Source: Anaerococcus degeneri (lineage in GTDB: Bacteria > Bacillota > Clostridia > Tissierellales > Peptoniphilaceae). Taken from it: DNA of 64,000 nucleotides. A model generated the notes under the pieces. The model was not told where the DNA came from and did not search any database. It saw nothing but the letters and a program-made list of their open reading frames with translations. This document shows, piece after piece, positions 18,159-30,269 of the stretch (positions within the stretch are counted from its first letter, which is position 1; each line of letters starts with the position of its first letter). The translations under genes and the position numbers were made by a program. The stretch lies in contig NZ_JAGGLO010000001.1 of assembly GCF_017874475.1 (NCBI RefSeq), positions 496,001 to 560,000 of the forward strand. Direction: 5' to 3'.

Positions 18159-18212
18159 AACTGACCCCCAAAAGTTAGACCTAAAAAACTAACTAAAGGA
18201 GGTCAGTTTTTT
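18159..18212 (+). promoter_or_regulatory. IS end hairpin that hides the orfA ribosome binding site
   Basis: AACTGACC (18159-18166) can pair with GGTCAGTT (18201-18208). A nested GTTAG/CTAAC stem (18174-18178 / 18189-18193) lies inside, and T6 (18207-18212) follows the outer stem. The orfA Shine-Dalgarno AAAGGAGG overlaps the 3' arm. RNA entering from murC would include both arms, blocking orfA translation and possibly terminating. A transcript starting inside the end would lack the 5' arm. Such protection from outside transcription is known in several IS families, but here it is inferred from sequence. Confidence 0.55.
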
Positions 18213-18214
18213 AA

Positions 18215-18748
18215 ATGGCAAAATATAGCACAGAATTCAAAATGAAAGTAATAAAAGAATATCTTGAAGGGGAAATAGGATACAAAGAATTAGCAAAAAA
18301 ATATAGTATACCTAATAAGTGTGCTATTCAAACATGGGTCAGTATATACAAGACTCAAGGCTATGATGGGATAAAAGTATCAAGAAGAAATAATAAATAC
18401 TCTTTAGAATTTAAGTTAAATGTAGTAAACTTGTACTTAACAGGAGAAATGTCCTATCAAAGCCTAGCAAATGAATTAGAGATAAACAACCCATCAATCA
18501 TAACAAGATGGGTAAATGATTTTAGAGAAAAAGGTATAGAAGGACTGAAATCTAAAAAGAGAGGAAGACCTTCAAAAATGCCAAAATCCCCAAAGAAATC
18601 AAAAGACGCTAAAGTAGAATCATCAGCACAATTAACCAATGAAGAAGATAATTCATTAAATGAAGCACAATTAAAAGAAAAAATAAAGAAATTAGAAGAA
18701 AAAAACTATTGGCTCCAACTAGAAAACGATGCAATAAAAAAAAGATAG
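18215..18748 (+). CDS. IS3-family transposase OrfA (HTH protein)
   Basis: The 177-residue DNA-binding partner of the IS3 transposase has two tandem helix-turn-helix units. The first runs from about 1-50 (YSTEFKMKVIKEYL, YKELAKKYSIP), the second from about 60-110 (YSLEFKLNVVNLYL, YQSLANELEI). A basic linker (KKRGRPSKMPKSPKKSK) and a leucine-zipper-like coiled coil at the C-terminus (LKEKIKKLEEKNYWLQLEND) follow. It ends KKR-stop at an A8-G tract where the ribosome or polymerase may slip into orfB. The ribosome binding site AAAGGAGG lies inside the terminal hairpin. Confidence 0.92.
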   Translation: MAKYSTEFKMKVIKEYLEGEIGYKELAKKYSIPNKCAIQTWVSIYKTQGYDGIKVSRRNNKYSLEFKLNVVNLYLTGEMSYQSLANELEINNPSIITRWVNDFREKGIEGLKSKKRGRPSKMPKSPKKSKDAKVESSAQLTNEEDNSLNEAQLKEKIKKLEEKNYWLQLENDAIKKR

Positions 18749-19664
18749 AATTGTCTCAAATGACAGATACAGAAATAAGACAATTGCTGAAACAATTGAG
18801 GTCTTAAGAGATAAATACAAACTAAAAGACTTGTTAAAATACTTTAATATTGCCAAATCAACATACATGTATTGGCAAAAACGTTTAAACAAACCAAATA
18901 AAGATATAGAAATAGAAAAGAAAATACTAAAGATAAGAAAAGACAACCCAAACTACGGCTACAGAAGAATAACAGCAATGTTAAAAAGATCAGGACTGAT
19001 AATAAACAAAAAGAAAGTACAACGATTAGTTCAAAAGTTAAAACTTCAAGTAAAAAGCTATTCAAGAAAATCCAGAAAATACTCATCCTACAAAGGAACT
19101 GTTGGAAAAATTGCGGATAATAAAATAAAGAGAAACTTCAAAGTAGAAAAACCATACACAAAAATAACAACAGACACAACAGAATTTAAGTATTTTGAAA
19201 AAGATAAATCAGGAACCTATCAAGTAAAGAAACTCTATCTAAACCCATACCTTGATATGTACAACAGTGAAATACTAAGCTATGAAATATCAAAACACCC
19301 AACAATAGAACCAATCCTAAAAGCTTTAGATAAAGCCATAAAAATAACTAACAAAAGCAAAGAAAAAAGAATATTCCACTCAGACCAAGGCTGGGCATAT
19401 CAAACAAAACAATACACATCAAGGCTAGAAACAAAGGGAATCACCCAATCTATGTCCAGAAAAGGCAACTGCTTAGACAACTCGCCAATGGAAAACTTCT
19501 TTGGAATATTAAAACAAGAAATATATTACGGAAGAAAATTCTACTCATATGAACACTTAAAACAAACAATTGAAGAATTTATAAAATATTACAACGAAGA
19601 AAGAATAAAAGAAAAATTAGGATACTTATCACCAATAGAATACAGAAAGAAGAATGCAGCATAA
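18738..19664 (+). CDS. IS3-family transposase OrfB (DDE/rve integrase catalytic part)
   Basis: The catalytic half is open from 18738 in the +1 frame relative to OrfA. Its first ATG is at 18831 (277 residues from there), with no good ribosome binding site, so it is probably made as an OrfAB fusion. It has an HTH_21-type segment (NPNYGYRRITAMLKRSGL) and an integrase core with first Asp in TTDTTEF, second Asp in IFHSDQGWAYQ, and catalytic Glu in NSPMENFFGILKQE. The C-terminus is the usual YYNEERIKEKLGYLSPIEYR. In IS3 elements the fusion is normally made by a -1 shift. Here the required shift is +1 (or -2). Confidence 0.9.
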   Translation, partial: KKDRIVSNDRYRNKTIAETIEVLRDKYKLKDLLKYFNIAKSTYMYWQKRLNKPNKDIEIEKKILKIRKDNPNYGYRRITAMLKRSGLIINKKKVQRLVQKLKLQVKSYSRKSRKYSSYKGTVGKIADNKIKRNFKVEKPYTKITTDTTEFKYFEKDKSGTYQVKKLYLNPYLDMYNSEILSYEISKHPTIEPILKALDKAIKITNKSKEKRIFHSDQGWAYQTKQYTSRLETKGITQSMSRKGNCLDNSPMENFFGILKQEIYYGRKFYSYEHLKQTIEEFIKYYNEERIKEKLGYLSPIEYRKKNAA

Positions 19665-19667
19665 AAA

Positions 19668-19691
19668 TTTCCTACCCCTAGGGGTAGGAAA
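19668..19691. repeat. Perfect 24-bp palindrome after orfB
   Basis: TTTCCTACCCC and GGGGTAGGAAA meet around a central TA, giving a fully self-complementary 24-mer just after the orfB stop. It has no T-tail, so it is more likely a transcript-stabilising or protein-binding element than a strong terminator. A second imperfect hairpin (AATAC..GTATT) follows before the right inverted repeat. Confidence 0.75.
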
Positions 19692-19756
19692 GGAAAAAGA
19701 AATACTAGAGCTAGTTTAGTTCTAACTCTGGTATTAGGTCCAACTTTGTGGGGTCA

Positions 19757-19797
19757 GCTTATAAACGTGGATTATTGTTTATAAGACTGGTTTTTTT
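19757..19797 (+). terminator. Terminator rebuilt at the IS right end
   Basis: The IS end plus target duplication give CTTATAAAC (19758-19766), which pairs perfectly with GTTTATAAG (19777-19785) around a 10-base loop. ACTGG-T7 follows on the plus strand, so IS transcripts should still stop here. For the opposite direction (alr-mazF) the U-tail-encoding A7 tract is now 1.6 kb away, so mazF transcripts may read into the IS. Confidence 0.7.
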
Positions 19798-20146
19798 AAT
19801 CTTGTTCAATGGCTAGAGAGATTCCAATAGCCTCATCTATTTTACTCATAATTTCAGCAGAAAATGTTCCTATTTTTTCTCTAAGCCTGGTTTTATCTAT
19901 TGTTCTTAATTGCTCCATAAGGGCTACCGAATTTTTTGGCAAGCCGTATTTATTTCCCTTTAGTTTAACATGGGTAGGAAGCTTCGCCTTATTCATTTGA
20001 CTTGTCACAGGTGCAACAATAATTGTTGGTGAATATTTATTTCCTATATCATTTTGGACTACAATAACAGGTCTTACTCCTCCCTGTTCACTACCGACTA
20101 CCGGAGAAAGATCTGCGTAATATAAATCTCCTCTTCTAACTTTCAT
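19796..20146 (-). CDS. mazF: MazF/PemK-family endoribonuclease toxin (EndoA-like), no adjacent antitoxin
   Basis: The 116-residue protein matches the B. subtilis NdoA/MazF class that cuts single-stranded RNA at short motifs: [32 protein letters not shown] with the conserved Arg, and APVTSQMNK with the conserved Thr. In B. subtilis the antitoxin gene (ndoAI) lies between alr and ndoA. Here the mazF ATG overlaps the last 11 bp of alr (ATGAAAGTTAG), and its ribosome binding site (TTAGGAG) is inside alr. There is no room for an antitoxin, and none lies downstream. Expression is tied to alr. Confidence 0.93.
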   Translation of the reverse strand: MKVRRGDLYYADLSPVVGSEQGGVRPVIVVQNDIGNKYSPTIIVAPVTSQMNKAKLPTHVKLKGNKYGLPKNSVALMEQLRTIDKTRLREKIGTFSAEIMSKIDEAIGISLAIEQD

Positions 20147-21254
20147 TTATTTCTCCTAAATAATCACGCACTTCAATCACTTCTCCGTTTTTTATGTAAA
20201 GCCTCTTAACTCTCATCGATATATTTGTCATTAGCTCATAGGAAATAGTTCCGATTTGCTCTGCGTCTCTATCAATATCTCTATAAATTTCTACCCTATC
20301 ACCAATCTTGACGTCAAGTCCACTTACATCAACCATCATCTGATCCATACAAACCCTGCCTAAAACTTTGCAAGGATTGTCTTTTATGTAAACTTCACCT
20401 TTGTTTGAAAATAACCTACTGTAACCATCTGCATATCCAATAGCAACTGAGGCTACCTTCATTGGTTTATCACTTACAAAAGTTCTACCATATGATATTG
20501 GGATATTAGCATCAATTTCTTTAACAAAATGAACATGTGTATAGAGTTTGAAAATTTTATCAAGCTCTATTTCTGTATTATCTTTAACTACTATTGAAGG
20601 ATATAATCCATAAAGAGATATACCTACTCTGTTCATTCCCTTAAATATTTTTTGTCTTATAGTAGCTGCAGAATTTGCAAGATGCACAAAATCAAAGGCA
20701 AAATCGTCCTTGACTTGGCCAATAATCCTATCAAAAATTTGCTCTTGCTCAATAGTAAAGCTATTATCTTCTTCGTCAGCCGTTGCAAAATGACTAAAGG
20801 CAGAAATTATTTCTATATTTTTTAACTCTTTTAACTTTTTAATTTTAATAATTTCATCTTCCCTAAAACCAATCCTACCATGGCCTGTATCTAGGACTAG
20901 ATGACCCTTGACTTTATAGCCTAATTTATTTATATCTTGGGCTAATCCCAGGTCATATATCGAAATATCAATGTCATTTCTAGAACATTTTTCTATATCA
21001 TCTAAACCCACATATCCTAATATTAAAATTGGTTTTCTGATCCCTGCTCTTCTTAGTAAAAGTGCTTCGCTTAGTCTTGCTACAGCAAAATAATCAACTA
21101 TATCTTCTACTTCTCTACAAATCACATCAGAACCAAGACCATAGGCATTAGCCTTTACAACTGCACAGAATTTAGAATTTTCGCTTATTTTCTTTATTTT
21201 TAATATATTATTCCTAATTTTATCTAAATTAATTTCTAAATAAGTTTCTTGCAT
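20136..21254 (-). CDS. alr: Alanine racemase
   Basis: A PLP enzyme making D-alanine for peptidoglycan. The 372 residues have the PLP-binding Lys34 in [12 protein letters not shown], the barrel segments [12 protein letters not shown] and [11 protein letters not shown], and [14 protein letters not shown]. The catalytic-Tyr domain has [20 protein letters not shown] and [11 protein letters not shown]. It follows acpS::nnrD by 2 bp and overlaps mazF. The acpS-nnr-alr-mazEF cluster is common in Firmicutes, which fits this order apart from the missing mazE. Confidence 0.97.
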   Translation of the reverse strand: MQETYLEINLDKIRNNILKIKKISENSKFCAVVKANAYGLGSDVICREVEDIVDYFAVARLSEALLLRRAGIRKPILILGYVGLDDIEKCSRNDIDISIYDLGLAQDINKLGYKVKGHLVLDTGHGRIGFREDEIIKIKKLKELKNIEIISAFSHFATADEEDNSFTIEQEQIFDRIIGQVKDDFAFDFVHLANSAATIRQKIFKGMNRVGISLYGLYPSIVVKDNTEIELDKIFKLYTHVHFVKEIDANIPISYGRTFVSDKPMKVASVAIGYADGYSRLFSNKGEVYIKDNPCKVLGRVCMDQMMVDVSGLDVKIGDRVEIYRDIDRDAEQIGTISYELMTNISMRVKRLYIKNGEVIEVRDYLGEINES

Positions 21255-21256
21255 AC

Positions 21257-22435
21257 CTACCTCAAAAGTCGAATTGCCTGTGGTAAATAAGCTATTATAT
21301 CACTTGCAATCAATGACTCCTCGCATAAATTATAGCTTGCTAAGTCCCCCGCAAGAGAATGTAGGTAGACACCAAGTCTTGCAGCATCAAATTCGCCTAG
21401 TATTGGTAAAAGTCCTGCAATAATACCAGTTAAAACATCACCACTACCTGCAGTTGCCATACCAGGGTTGCCAAGATTATTTATATATAACTTATCACCG
21501 TCTGTTACTATGGTTCCTTCAGATTTTAAGACAAGAATAAGTCCATATTTTTTTGCAAATTCTTTTGCAATTCCTAACCTATCAGCATTAATGTCATTAA
21601 TTGATAAACCACTTAGTCTTGAAAATTCCTTAAGATGAGGGGTTAGAATTATATTTTTTTTATGCAGAACCGACTTGTCTTTAGCGACTGCATTTAATCC
21701 ATCTGCATCTATAATGATTTTACCATCAAAACTATCTATAATTTTGCCAATAAGTTCATTTAAACTTGGATCCTTTCCCATTCCTGGCCCAATTGCAAGA
21801 ACATCCTTATCATATAAGTATCCCAAAATCTGATTAAATATAAGTTTATTATACTTTAAATTATAAGAATCAATAGTTTTTATGATTTGCTCACATGACT
21901 TAATTTGTAAAATATCGCTTATAGATTGCGGTACAAGAAGGTAAACAAGTCCAGCTCCAACCCTCAAAGCAGCAGAAGATGCAAGTTGGCAGGAACCCGC
22001 CATACCCTGGGACCCACCTAAAATTGCAACCTTTCCGTAGTCTCCTTTATGACTTATTTTTTCTCTTTTTGGTAAGAGATTTTTCATTTGCTTTGAAATT
22101 TTTATTTTCATAGGCTCATCGTTCACACAAATAGCAATGGCAAAATCGCCATCGTGTGAAATTGATACTAATGAATTAATTATCTTTCCATCAATAATCA
22201 CATAAGGAATATTTGACTCATGTATTACTTCTATTCTTAAGTTTTTTATATAGGAAAGATTTAAATTATAAGCTTTTATAACCGCTTCTTTTAGGGCATA
22301 AATGCCAGCTAGTGTCCTAAATGGATTTTCTTTTTTTAAAGCATAGGAAAGCTCACCTTCACTATAGACTTTTTTTAAAAAATTTTCTGATTTCGTCTTA
22401 ATTTTATTTATGGAAATTATATCAATACCAATCAC
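21257..22435 (-). CDS. Fusion: holo-[acyl-carrier-protein] synthase (AcpS) + ADP-dependent NAD(P)H-hydrate dehydratase (NnrD)
   Basis: Two enzymes are joined in one 392-residue chain. Residues 1 to about 108 are AcpS, which transfers phosphopantetheine from CoA to ACP: MIGIDII with the Mg-binding Asp5, AGIYALKEAVIKA with Glu50, and SISHDGDFAIAI. Residues about 116-392 are the NnrD (YjeF C-terminal, ribokinase-like) dehydratase that repairs NAD(P)HX: VAILGGSQGMAGSCQL, AIGPGMGKDPS, IIIDADGLNA, ILTPHLKEFSRL, NPGMATAGSGDVLTGI. The usual partner of NnrD, the YjeF-N epimerase, is absent. The start is GTG at 22435 with a weak AGG upstream. The two genes are normally adjacent, so the fusion probably came from loss of the stop between them. 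Confidence 0.9.
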   Translation of the reverse strand: MIGIDIISINKIKTKSENFLKKVYSEGELSYALKKENPFRTLAGIYALKEAVIKAYNLNLSYIKNLRIEVIHESNIPYVIIDGKIINSLVSISHDGDFAIAICVNDEPMKIKISKQMKNLLPKREKISHKGDYGKVAILGGSQGMAGSCQLASSAALRVGAGLVYLLVPQSISDILQIKSCEQIIKTIDSYNLKYNKLIFNQILGYLYDKDVLAIGPGMGKDPSLNELIGKIIDSFDGKIIIDADGLNAVAKDKSVLHKKNIILTPHLKEFSRLSGLSINDINADRLGIAKEFAKKYGLILVLKSEGTIVTDGDKLYINNLGNPGMATAGSGDVLTGIIAGLLPILGEFDAARLGVYLHSLAGDLASYNLCEESLIASDIIAYLPQAIRLLR

Positions 22436-22550
22436 TGCAAACCTAACCTTGTATTACACCTTTTATCTTCCTAACAAGCTTATACTTATGTAAATAAATA
22501 AAATTTAAATCACTGCAAAGAGTTTTATTTTTTTAATTTTATATTCATTT

Positions 22551-22577
22551 GAAAAAGGGAAGTGCTTTGGCACTTCC
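22551..22577 (-). terminator. gatCAB terminator
   Basis: Directly after the gatB TAG, minus-strand RNA forms an 8-bp perfect stem GGAAGTGC/GCACTTCC with a 4-base loop, followed by CUUUUUC. The stop codon's last base is in the stem. The remaining space to 22436 holds only the AT-rich upstream region of acpS::nnrD. I could not identify a clear promoter there. Confidence 0.85.
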
Positions 22578-23995
22578 TATTCTCCTATTTTTTCTTTTAA
22601 TAATTTGTTGATTTCTTGAGGATTTCCCTTACCTTTTGTCTTTTTCATAGCTTGTCCAACTAAGAATCCAAAGGCCCTATCCTTACCATTTTTAATATCT
22701 TCGATTGATTGAGGGTTTTCTTCAAGAACTTCATTAACAACATCTTCTAGGAAGGAAGAATCTGAAATTTGTAGAAGATTTCTTTCTTCTGCAAGTTTTT
22801 CTGGGTCTTCATTAGAAGTATATATTTCTCTTAGTAATTTTTTGGCCACATTATTATTTATCTTGTTTTCTTTTGCAAGATTTATTAATTTGGCAAAATT
22901 TTCCACTGCTAGAGCCATATTATCAGCTGTTTCTTCAGCTTCGTTTAGTCTTCTTGATAATTCTGTAAGAATCCAATTTGCTGTTGTATTTGGATCTTTA
23001 ACTAGCTTATCAGTTTTTTCAAATAGACTTGCGAGGTTCCTATCATGGCTTAAAAGATTTGCATCATATTCAGAAAGCTTATACTCCCTCATATACCTAG
23101 CTTGTTTTTTACTTGGTAATTCTGGTAAGTTTTCTCTTATACTATCTATAAATTCATCTGATAAGTATATATCTGGTATATCTCCATCTGCAGAAAATCT
23201 ATAATCATTACCTACTTCTTTATTTCTCATATGGATAGTCTTAAGCTCGATGTCATCCCATCTTCTAGTTTCTTTTACACCTGTTTGGCCTTCTTCTAAA
23301 AGGGATGTTTGCCTCTCAACTTCAAAAGTTAAGGCATTTTCAATTGCCCTTATTGAGTTAATATTTTTAATCTCAGCTATTTCTGTCCTAAAGCCTGATT
23401 CTTCGTCTTTAATATTTACGTTTACGTCAACACGCATAGAACCTTCCGCCATTATACAGTCAGAAACACCTAGGAATTTTAAAGTAGATGCAAGAGTTTC
23501 GACAAACTCTCTAGCTTCTTCTGGTGAAGATATATCAGGATCTGTAACTATTTCAATTAGGGGAACTCCTGCCCTATTATAATCCATAAGAACTGTGTCA
23601 TCATCATTGTGGTTTGACTTACCAGTATCTTCTTCCATATGGATTTCTCTAATATTTATGTGTTTTCCGCTTGCAAGTTCAAGGTAGCCTTCGTAAGCAT
23701 ATGGCTTTTCAAATTGGGTTAATTGGTAGCCCTTCACTAGGTCTGGGTAAAAATATTTTTTCCTGTCAACCTTTTGCTCATTTCTAATCTTACAATTAAA
23801 GGCAAGACCAGCCATTACAGCGTATTCCACAGCTCTTTTATTCATTTGTGGGAGGGTACCTGGATGACCTAAGCATATTGGACAAACATTTGTATTTGGA
23901 ACTGCTCCGAATTCATTTTTACAGGAGCAAAACATCTTTGTATCAGTAGATAACTCAACGTGGATCTCAAGACCTATTATTGTTTTAGTTTTCAT
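22577..23995 (-). CDS. gatB: Asp-tRNA(Asn)/Glu-tRNA(Gln) amidotransferase subunit B
   Basis: GatB binds the mischarged tRNA and activates its carboxylate for amidation. The 472 residues contain the GatB signature (ETKMFCSC-type zinc region with Cys pairs at CSCKNEF and CPICLGHPG), KRAVEYAVMAGLAFNC, DRKKYFYPDLVKGYQLTQ, IHMEEDTGKSNH, and MDYNRAGVPLIEIVTDPD. The C-terminal helical and YqeY-like tail domain ends with MKKTKGKGNPQEINKLLK. It starts within the end of gatA (11 bp overlap). It is the last gene of gatC-gatA-gatB. Confidence 0.97.
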   Translation of the reverse strand: MKTKTIIGLEIHVELSTDTKMFCSCKNEFGAVPNTNVCPICLGHPGTLPQMNKRAVEYAVMAGLAFNCKIRNEQKVDRKKYFYPDLVKGYQLTQFEKPYAYEGYLELASGKHINIREIHMEEDTGKSNHNDDDTVLMDYNRAGVPLIEIVTDPDISSPEEAREFVETLASTLKFLGVSDCIMAEGSMRVDVNVNIKDEESGFRTEIAEIKNINSIRAIENALTFEVERQTSLLEEGQTGVKETRRWDDIELKTIHMRNKEVGNDYRFSADGDIPDIYLSDEFIDSIRENLPELPSKKQARYMREYKLSEYDANLLSHDRNLASLFEKTDKLVKDPNTTANWILTELSRRLNEAEETADNMALAVENFAKLINLAKENKINNNVAKKLLREIYTSNEDPEKLAEERNLLQISDSSFLEDVVNEVLEENPQSIEDIKNGKDRAFGFLVGQAMKKTKGKGNPQEINKLLKEKIGE

Positions 23996-25397
23996 TTATA
24001 CTCCTTAAAAATTCTTCACCAGCATTTAATAATTTGCTATCTTCATTTGCATTTGCTATAAATTGTACTGAACCAGATATCCCTTGCCTTACTGGAACTG
24101 ATAGGCCGCACATACCAGCAAGGTTAACAATAACATTAAAGCCATCAGATTTAAAATCACTTAAAGGATCCCTATAATCATCATCAAGAGCTGGTGGTAG
24201 GTTTATAACTGTTGGGGTAATTATTAAATCATAAGTTTCAAAAACTTCTTCTAATTCTTTTTTAATTAAAGTTCTAAGTTTTAGTCCTTGTCTATATACT
24301 CTTTGGTTGTCATCAGCAGATAGGTACATAGTTCCAAGAGCAATTCTTCTTTGAACTTCTTCACCAAGACCTTCTGATCTTGAATTAATGAATAATTCTT
24401 CAACAGAAGTGTACTTATCACTTTGATATCCAAACCTAATTCCATCAAACCTTGACATATTTGACGATACTTCACTTGACATAACTACGTTATAAACTTG
24501 ATTAGCATAATTTGAATACTTTAAATTAATTGGGACTAAGTTTGCGCCAAGTTTTTTAAGTTCATCTAGAGCAATATTGTAATCTTTTTCTACAATAGGG
24601 TCTATATCATTGTGCATCTCGTCATCTGATGGTATATAGGCAATTTTTTTACCTTTAAAATCATAATTTTCAACTTCATACCTATAATCATCAAGTCTTA
24701 CTGTCATATCATTTGAATCCGGTCCTTCTATTGCTTGAGCAACAGTTCTGACGTCAGATACATTTCCACCAAATACAGATACTTGGTCTAAGGTATTAGC
24801 CATTGAGACTACACCATTTCTACTCATCATTGAATATGTTGGTTTATAGCCAATAATATTACAATAGCTAGCAGGACATCTGACAGACCCACCTGTATCA
24901 GTTCCTAGGGCTACGAGAACATCTTCTTTGGCAACCGCCGCTGCTGACCCTGAAGAAGATCCACCTGTCACTCTTGAATCATCAATCGGGTTCTTTACAG
25001 GACCATAGACTGAGGTCTTACCCCTAGCACCCATAGCAAACTCATCCATATTTGTTTTTGCAATGATAATTGCATCTTCTTTTAAAAGATTTTCTACAAC
25101 CTTGGCATCAAACATAGGTCTAAAGCCTTCAAGCATCTTTGAGGCACAAGTCATATCCATATTTTTATATGAAATATTATCCTTAACAGCAACTGCAAGG
25201 CCAAAAAGCGAACCTAATTCCTCACCTTTAGCCAGTTTCTCATCAAGTTCTCTAGCTCTTTTTAGAGAATCCTCTTCATCAAAGCTAATGTAGGCGTTTG
25301 TCTTGTCATTCTTAATTTTTTCTAGTATATTTTTTGTATTTTCTTCAACACTTATTTCTTTGTTTTTATATTTTTCTATAATAGCTTTTATATCCAT
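23985..25397 (-). CDS. gatA: Asp-tRNA(Asn)/Glu-tRNA(Gln) amidotransferase subunit A
   Basis: GatA is the amidase that releases ammonia from glutamine (or asparagine). From ATG at 25397 it has 470 residues. The amidase signature has the catalytic Lys in LAVAVKDNI and the Ser-Ser nucleophile region SRVTGGSSSGSAAAVA, then GTDTGGSVRCPASYC with the catalytic Ser. I prefer 25397 because it has GGAG 6-7 bp upstream. The longer open frame (to 25418) runs into gatC and has no ribosome binding site. It overlaps gatB by 11 bp. Confidence 0.96.
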   Translation of the reverse strand: MDIKAIIEKYKNKEISVEENTKNILEKIKNDKTNAYISFDEEDSLKRARELDEKLAKGEELGSLFGLAVAVKDNISYKNMDMTCASKMLEGFRPMFDAKVVENLLKEDAIIIAKTNMDEFAMGARGKTSVYGPVKNPIDDSRVTGGSSSGSAAAVAKEDVLVALGTDTGGSVRCPASYCNIIGYKPTYSMMSRNGVVSMANTLDQVSVFGGNVSDVRTVAQAIEGPDSNDMTVRLDDYRYEVENYDFKGKKIAYIPSDDEMHNDIDPIVEKDYNIALDELKKLGANLVPINLKYSNYANQVYNVVMSSEVSSNMSRFDGIRFGYQSDKYTSVEELFINSRSEGLGEEVQRRIALGTMYLSADDNQRVYRQGLKLRTLIKKELEEVFETYDLIITPTVINLPPALDDDYRDPLSDFKSDGFNVIVNLAGMCGLSVPVRQGISGSVQFIANANEDSKLLNAGEEFLRSINEN

Positions 25398-25405
25398 TAT
25401 TGCTC

Positions 25406-25684
25406 CTATAGTTTCCAATCTAATCTAAAGTAACCATATTCAGTGTCCTTAGCATTTTCTAAAGCCTTTGACCTAGCTAAGGATTCTTTTGGTGAATCTT
25501 CTCTAAAGACAGCCTTATGATTCTTGATATATTCTGTCATCTCAACATCTTCTATATCAACTTCAAAGATTCCTTCAATAAAATCTAAGACCCTATTAAA
25601 TTTTTGGGCAATTATTTCTTTATCTTGATTTTCCAAACTTAAATGGCTTAGGTTATAGATTCTCTCTACTTCTTTTACGTCCAT
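25406..25684 (-). CDS. gatC: Asp-tRNA(Asn)/Glu-tRNA(Gln) amidotransferase subunit C
   Basis: This small GatA-embracing subunit has 92 residues. It shows the family layout: an N-terminal helix (VKEVERIYNLSHLSL), a second helix ending in FNRVLDFIEGIFEVDIEDVE, then the extended C-terminal stretch AVFREDSPKESLARSKALENA that wraps GatA. It is first of gatCAB and starts 1 bp after ligA, so the chain yerC-pcrA-ligA-gatC-gatA-gatB may be read through. Confidence 0.95.
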   Translation of the reverse strand: MDVKEVERIYNLSHLSLENQDKEIIAQKFNRVLDFIEGIFEVDIEDVEMTEYIKNHKAVFREDSPKESLARSKALENAKDTEYGYFRLDWKL

Positions 25685-25685
25685 T

Positions 25686-29887
<4,202 letters not shown>

Positions 29888-29925
29888 CTACACATCCTTC
29901 CTTAACCATAACATTATACCGCAAA

Positions 29926-29952
29926 AAAAGAGTAAGTGGACCTTACTCTTTT
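29926..29952 (-). terminator. yerC terminator
   Basis: An 11-bp stem (AAAAGAGTAAG / CTTACTCTTTT) with a 5-base loop lies on the minus strand, followed by a U-tail from the A7 run. The yerC stop codon is within its 5' arm. Confidence 0.85.
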
Positions 29953-30260
29953 GATTCTTTTAAATCTTTTTCAATTAGTTTTTCTAGAACTAAGTCATAG
30001 CCACCTTCACCATAATTTAGAGACCTATTAACTCTTGATATGGTTGCAGTTGATGCTCCAGTTTCTTCTTCTATTACTGAATATGTTTTTCTAATCTTAA
30101 GTAGTTTTGCTACATGAAGTCTTTGAGAAATAGATTGAATTTCTCTTGCTGTACAGATATCTGTAAAAAATTGGTAACATTCTTCAACATTTTTGAGCAT
30201 TAGAATTGCTTCAAATAACTCATCTGCTTCTTGTGTTCTTAGTTTTGATTCAGTCATCAT
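29943..30260 (-). CDS. yerC: TrpR/YerC-YecD family DNA-binding protein
   Basis: The 105 residues make a small helical regulator. The TrpR-type helix-turn-helix is visible: LHVAKLLKIRKTYSVIEEE, then GASTATISRVNRSLNYG, in which TGASTATISRV is the recognition helix region. In B. subtilis, yerC also lies near pcrA-ligA. Its regulatory target is not established from sequence. The start is uncertain between two adjacent Met codons behind AAGGAG. A terminator follows at once, so it is separate from pcrA. Confidence 0.9.
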   Translation of the reverse strand: MMTESKLRTQEADELFEAILMLKNVEECYQFFTDICTAREIQSISQRLHVAKLLKIRKTYSVIEEETGASTATISRVNRSLNYGEGGYDLVLEKLIEKDLKESKE

Positions 30261-30269
30261 ATTTGCTCC

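Larger units (their letters stand above)
18157..19761 (+). mobile_element. IS3-family (IS150-group-like) insertion sequence, 1605 bp
   Basis: The element has terminal inverted repeats of about 28 bp: the left begins TGAACTGACCCCC, and the right, read inward, begins TAAGCTGACCCCA. The two ends share CTGACCCC, AAAGTT and GACCTAA blocks with about six mismatches. The flanks repeat TAAA (18153-18156 and 19762-19765), within a longer shared TTATAAA, so the exact right edge is uncertain by about 3 bp. It encodes an HTH OrfA and a DDE OrfB. The insertion is recent enough that both flanks still match the split terminator. Low divergence between the ends and intact ORFs suggest activity, apart from the orfA/orfB frame relation. 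Confidence 0.9.
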
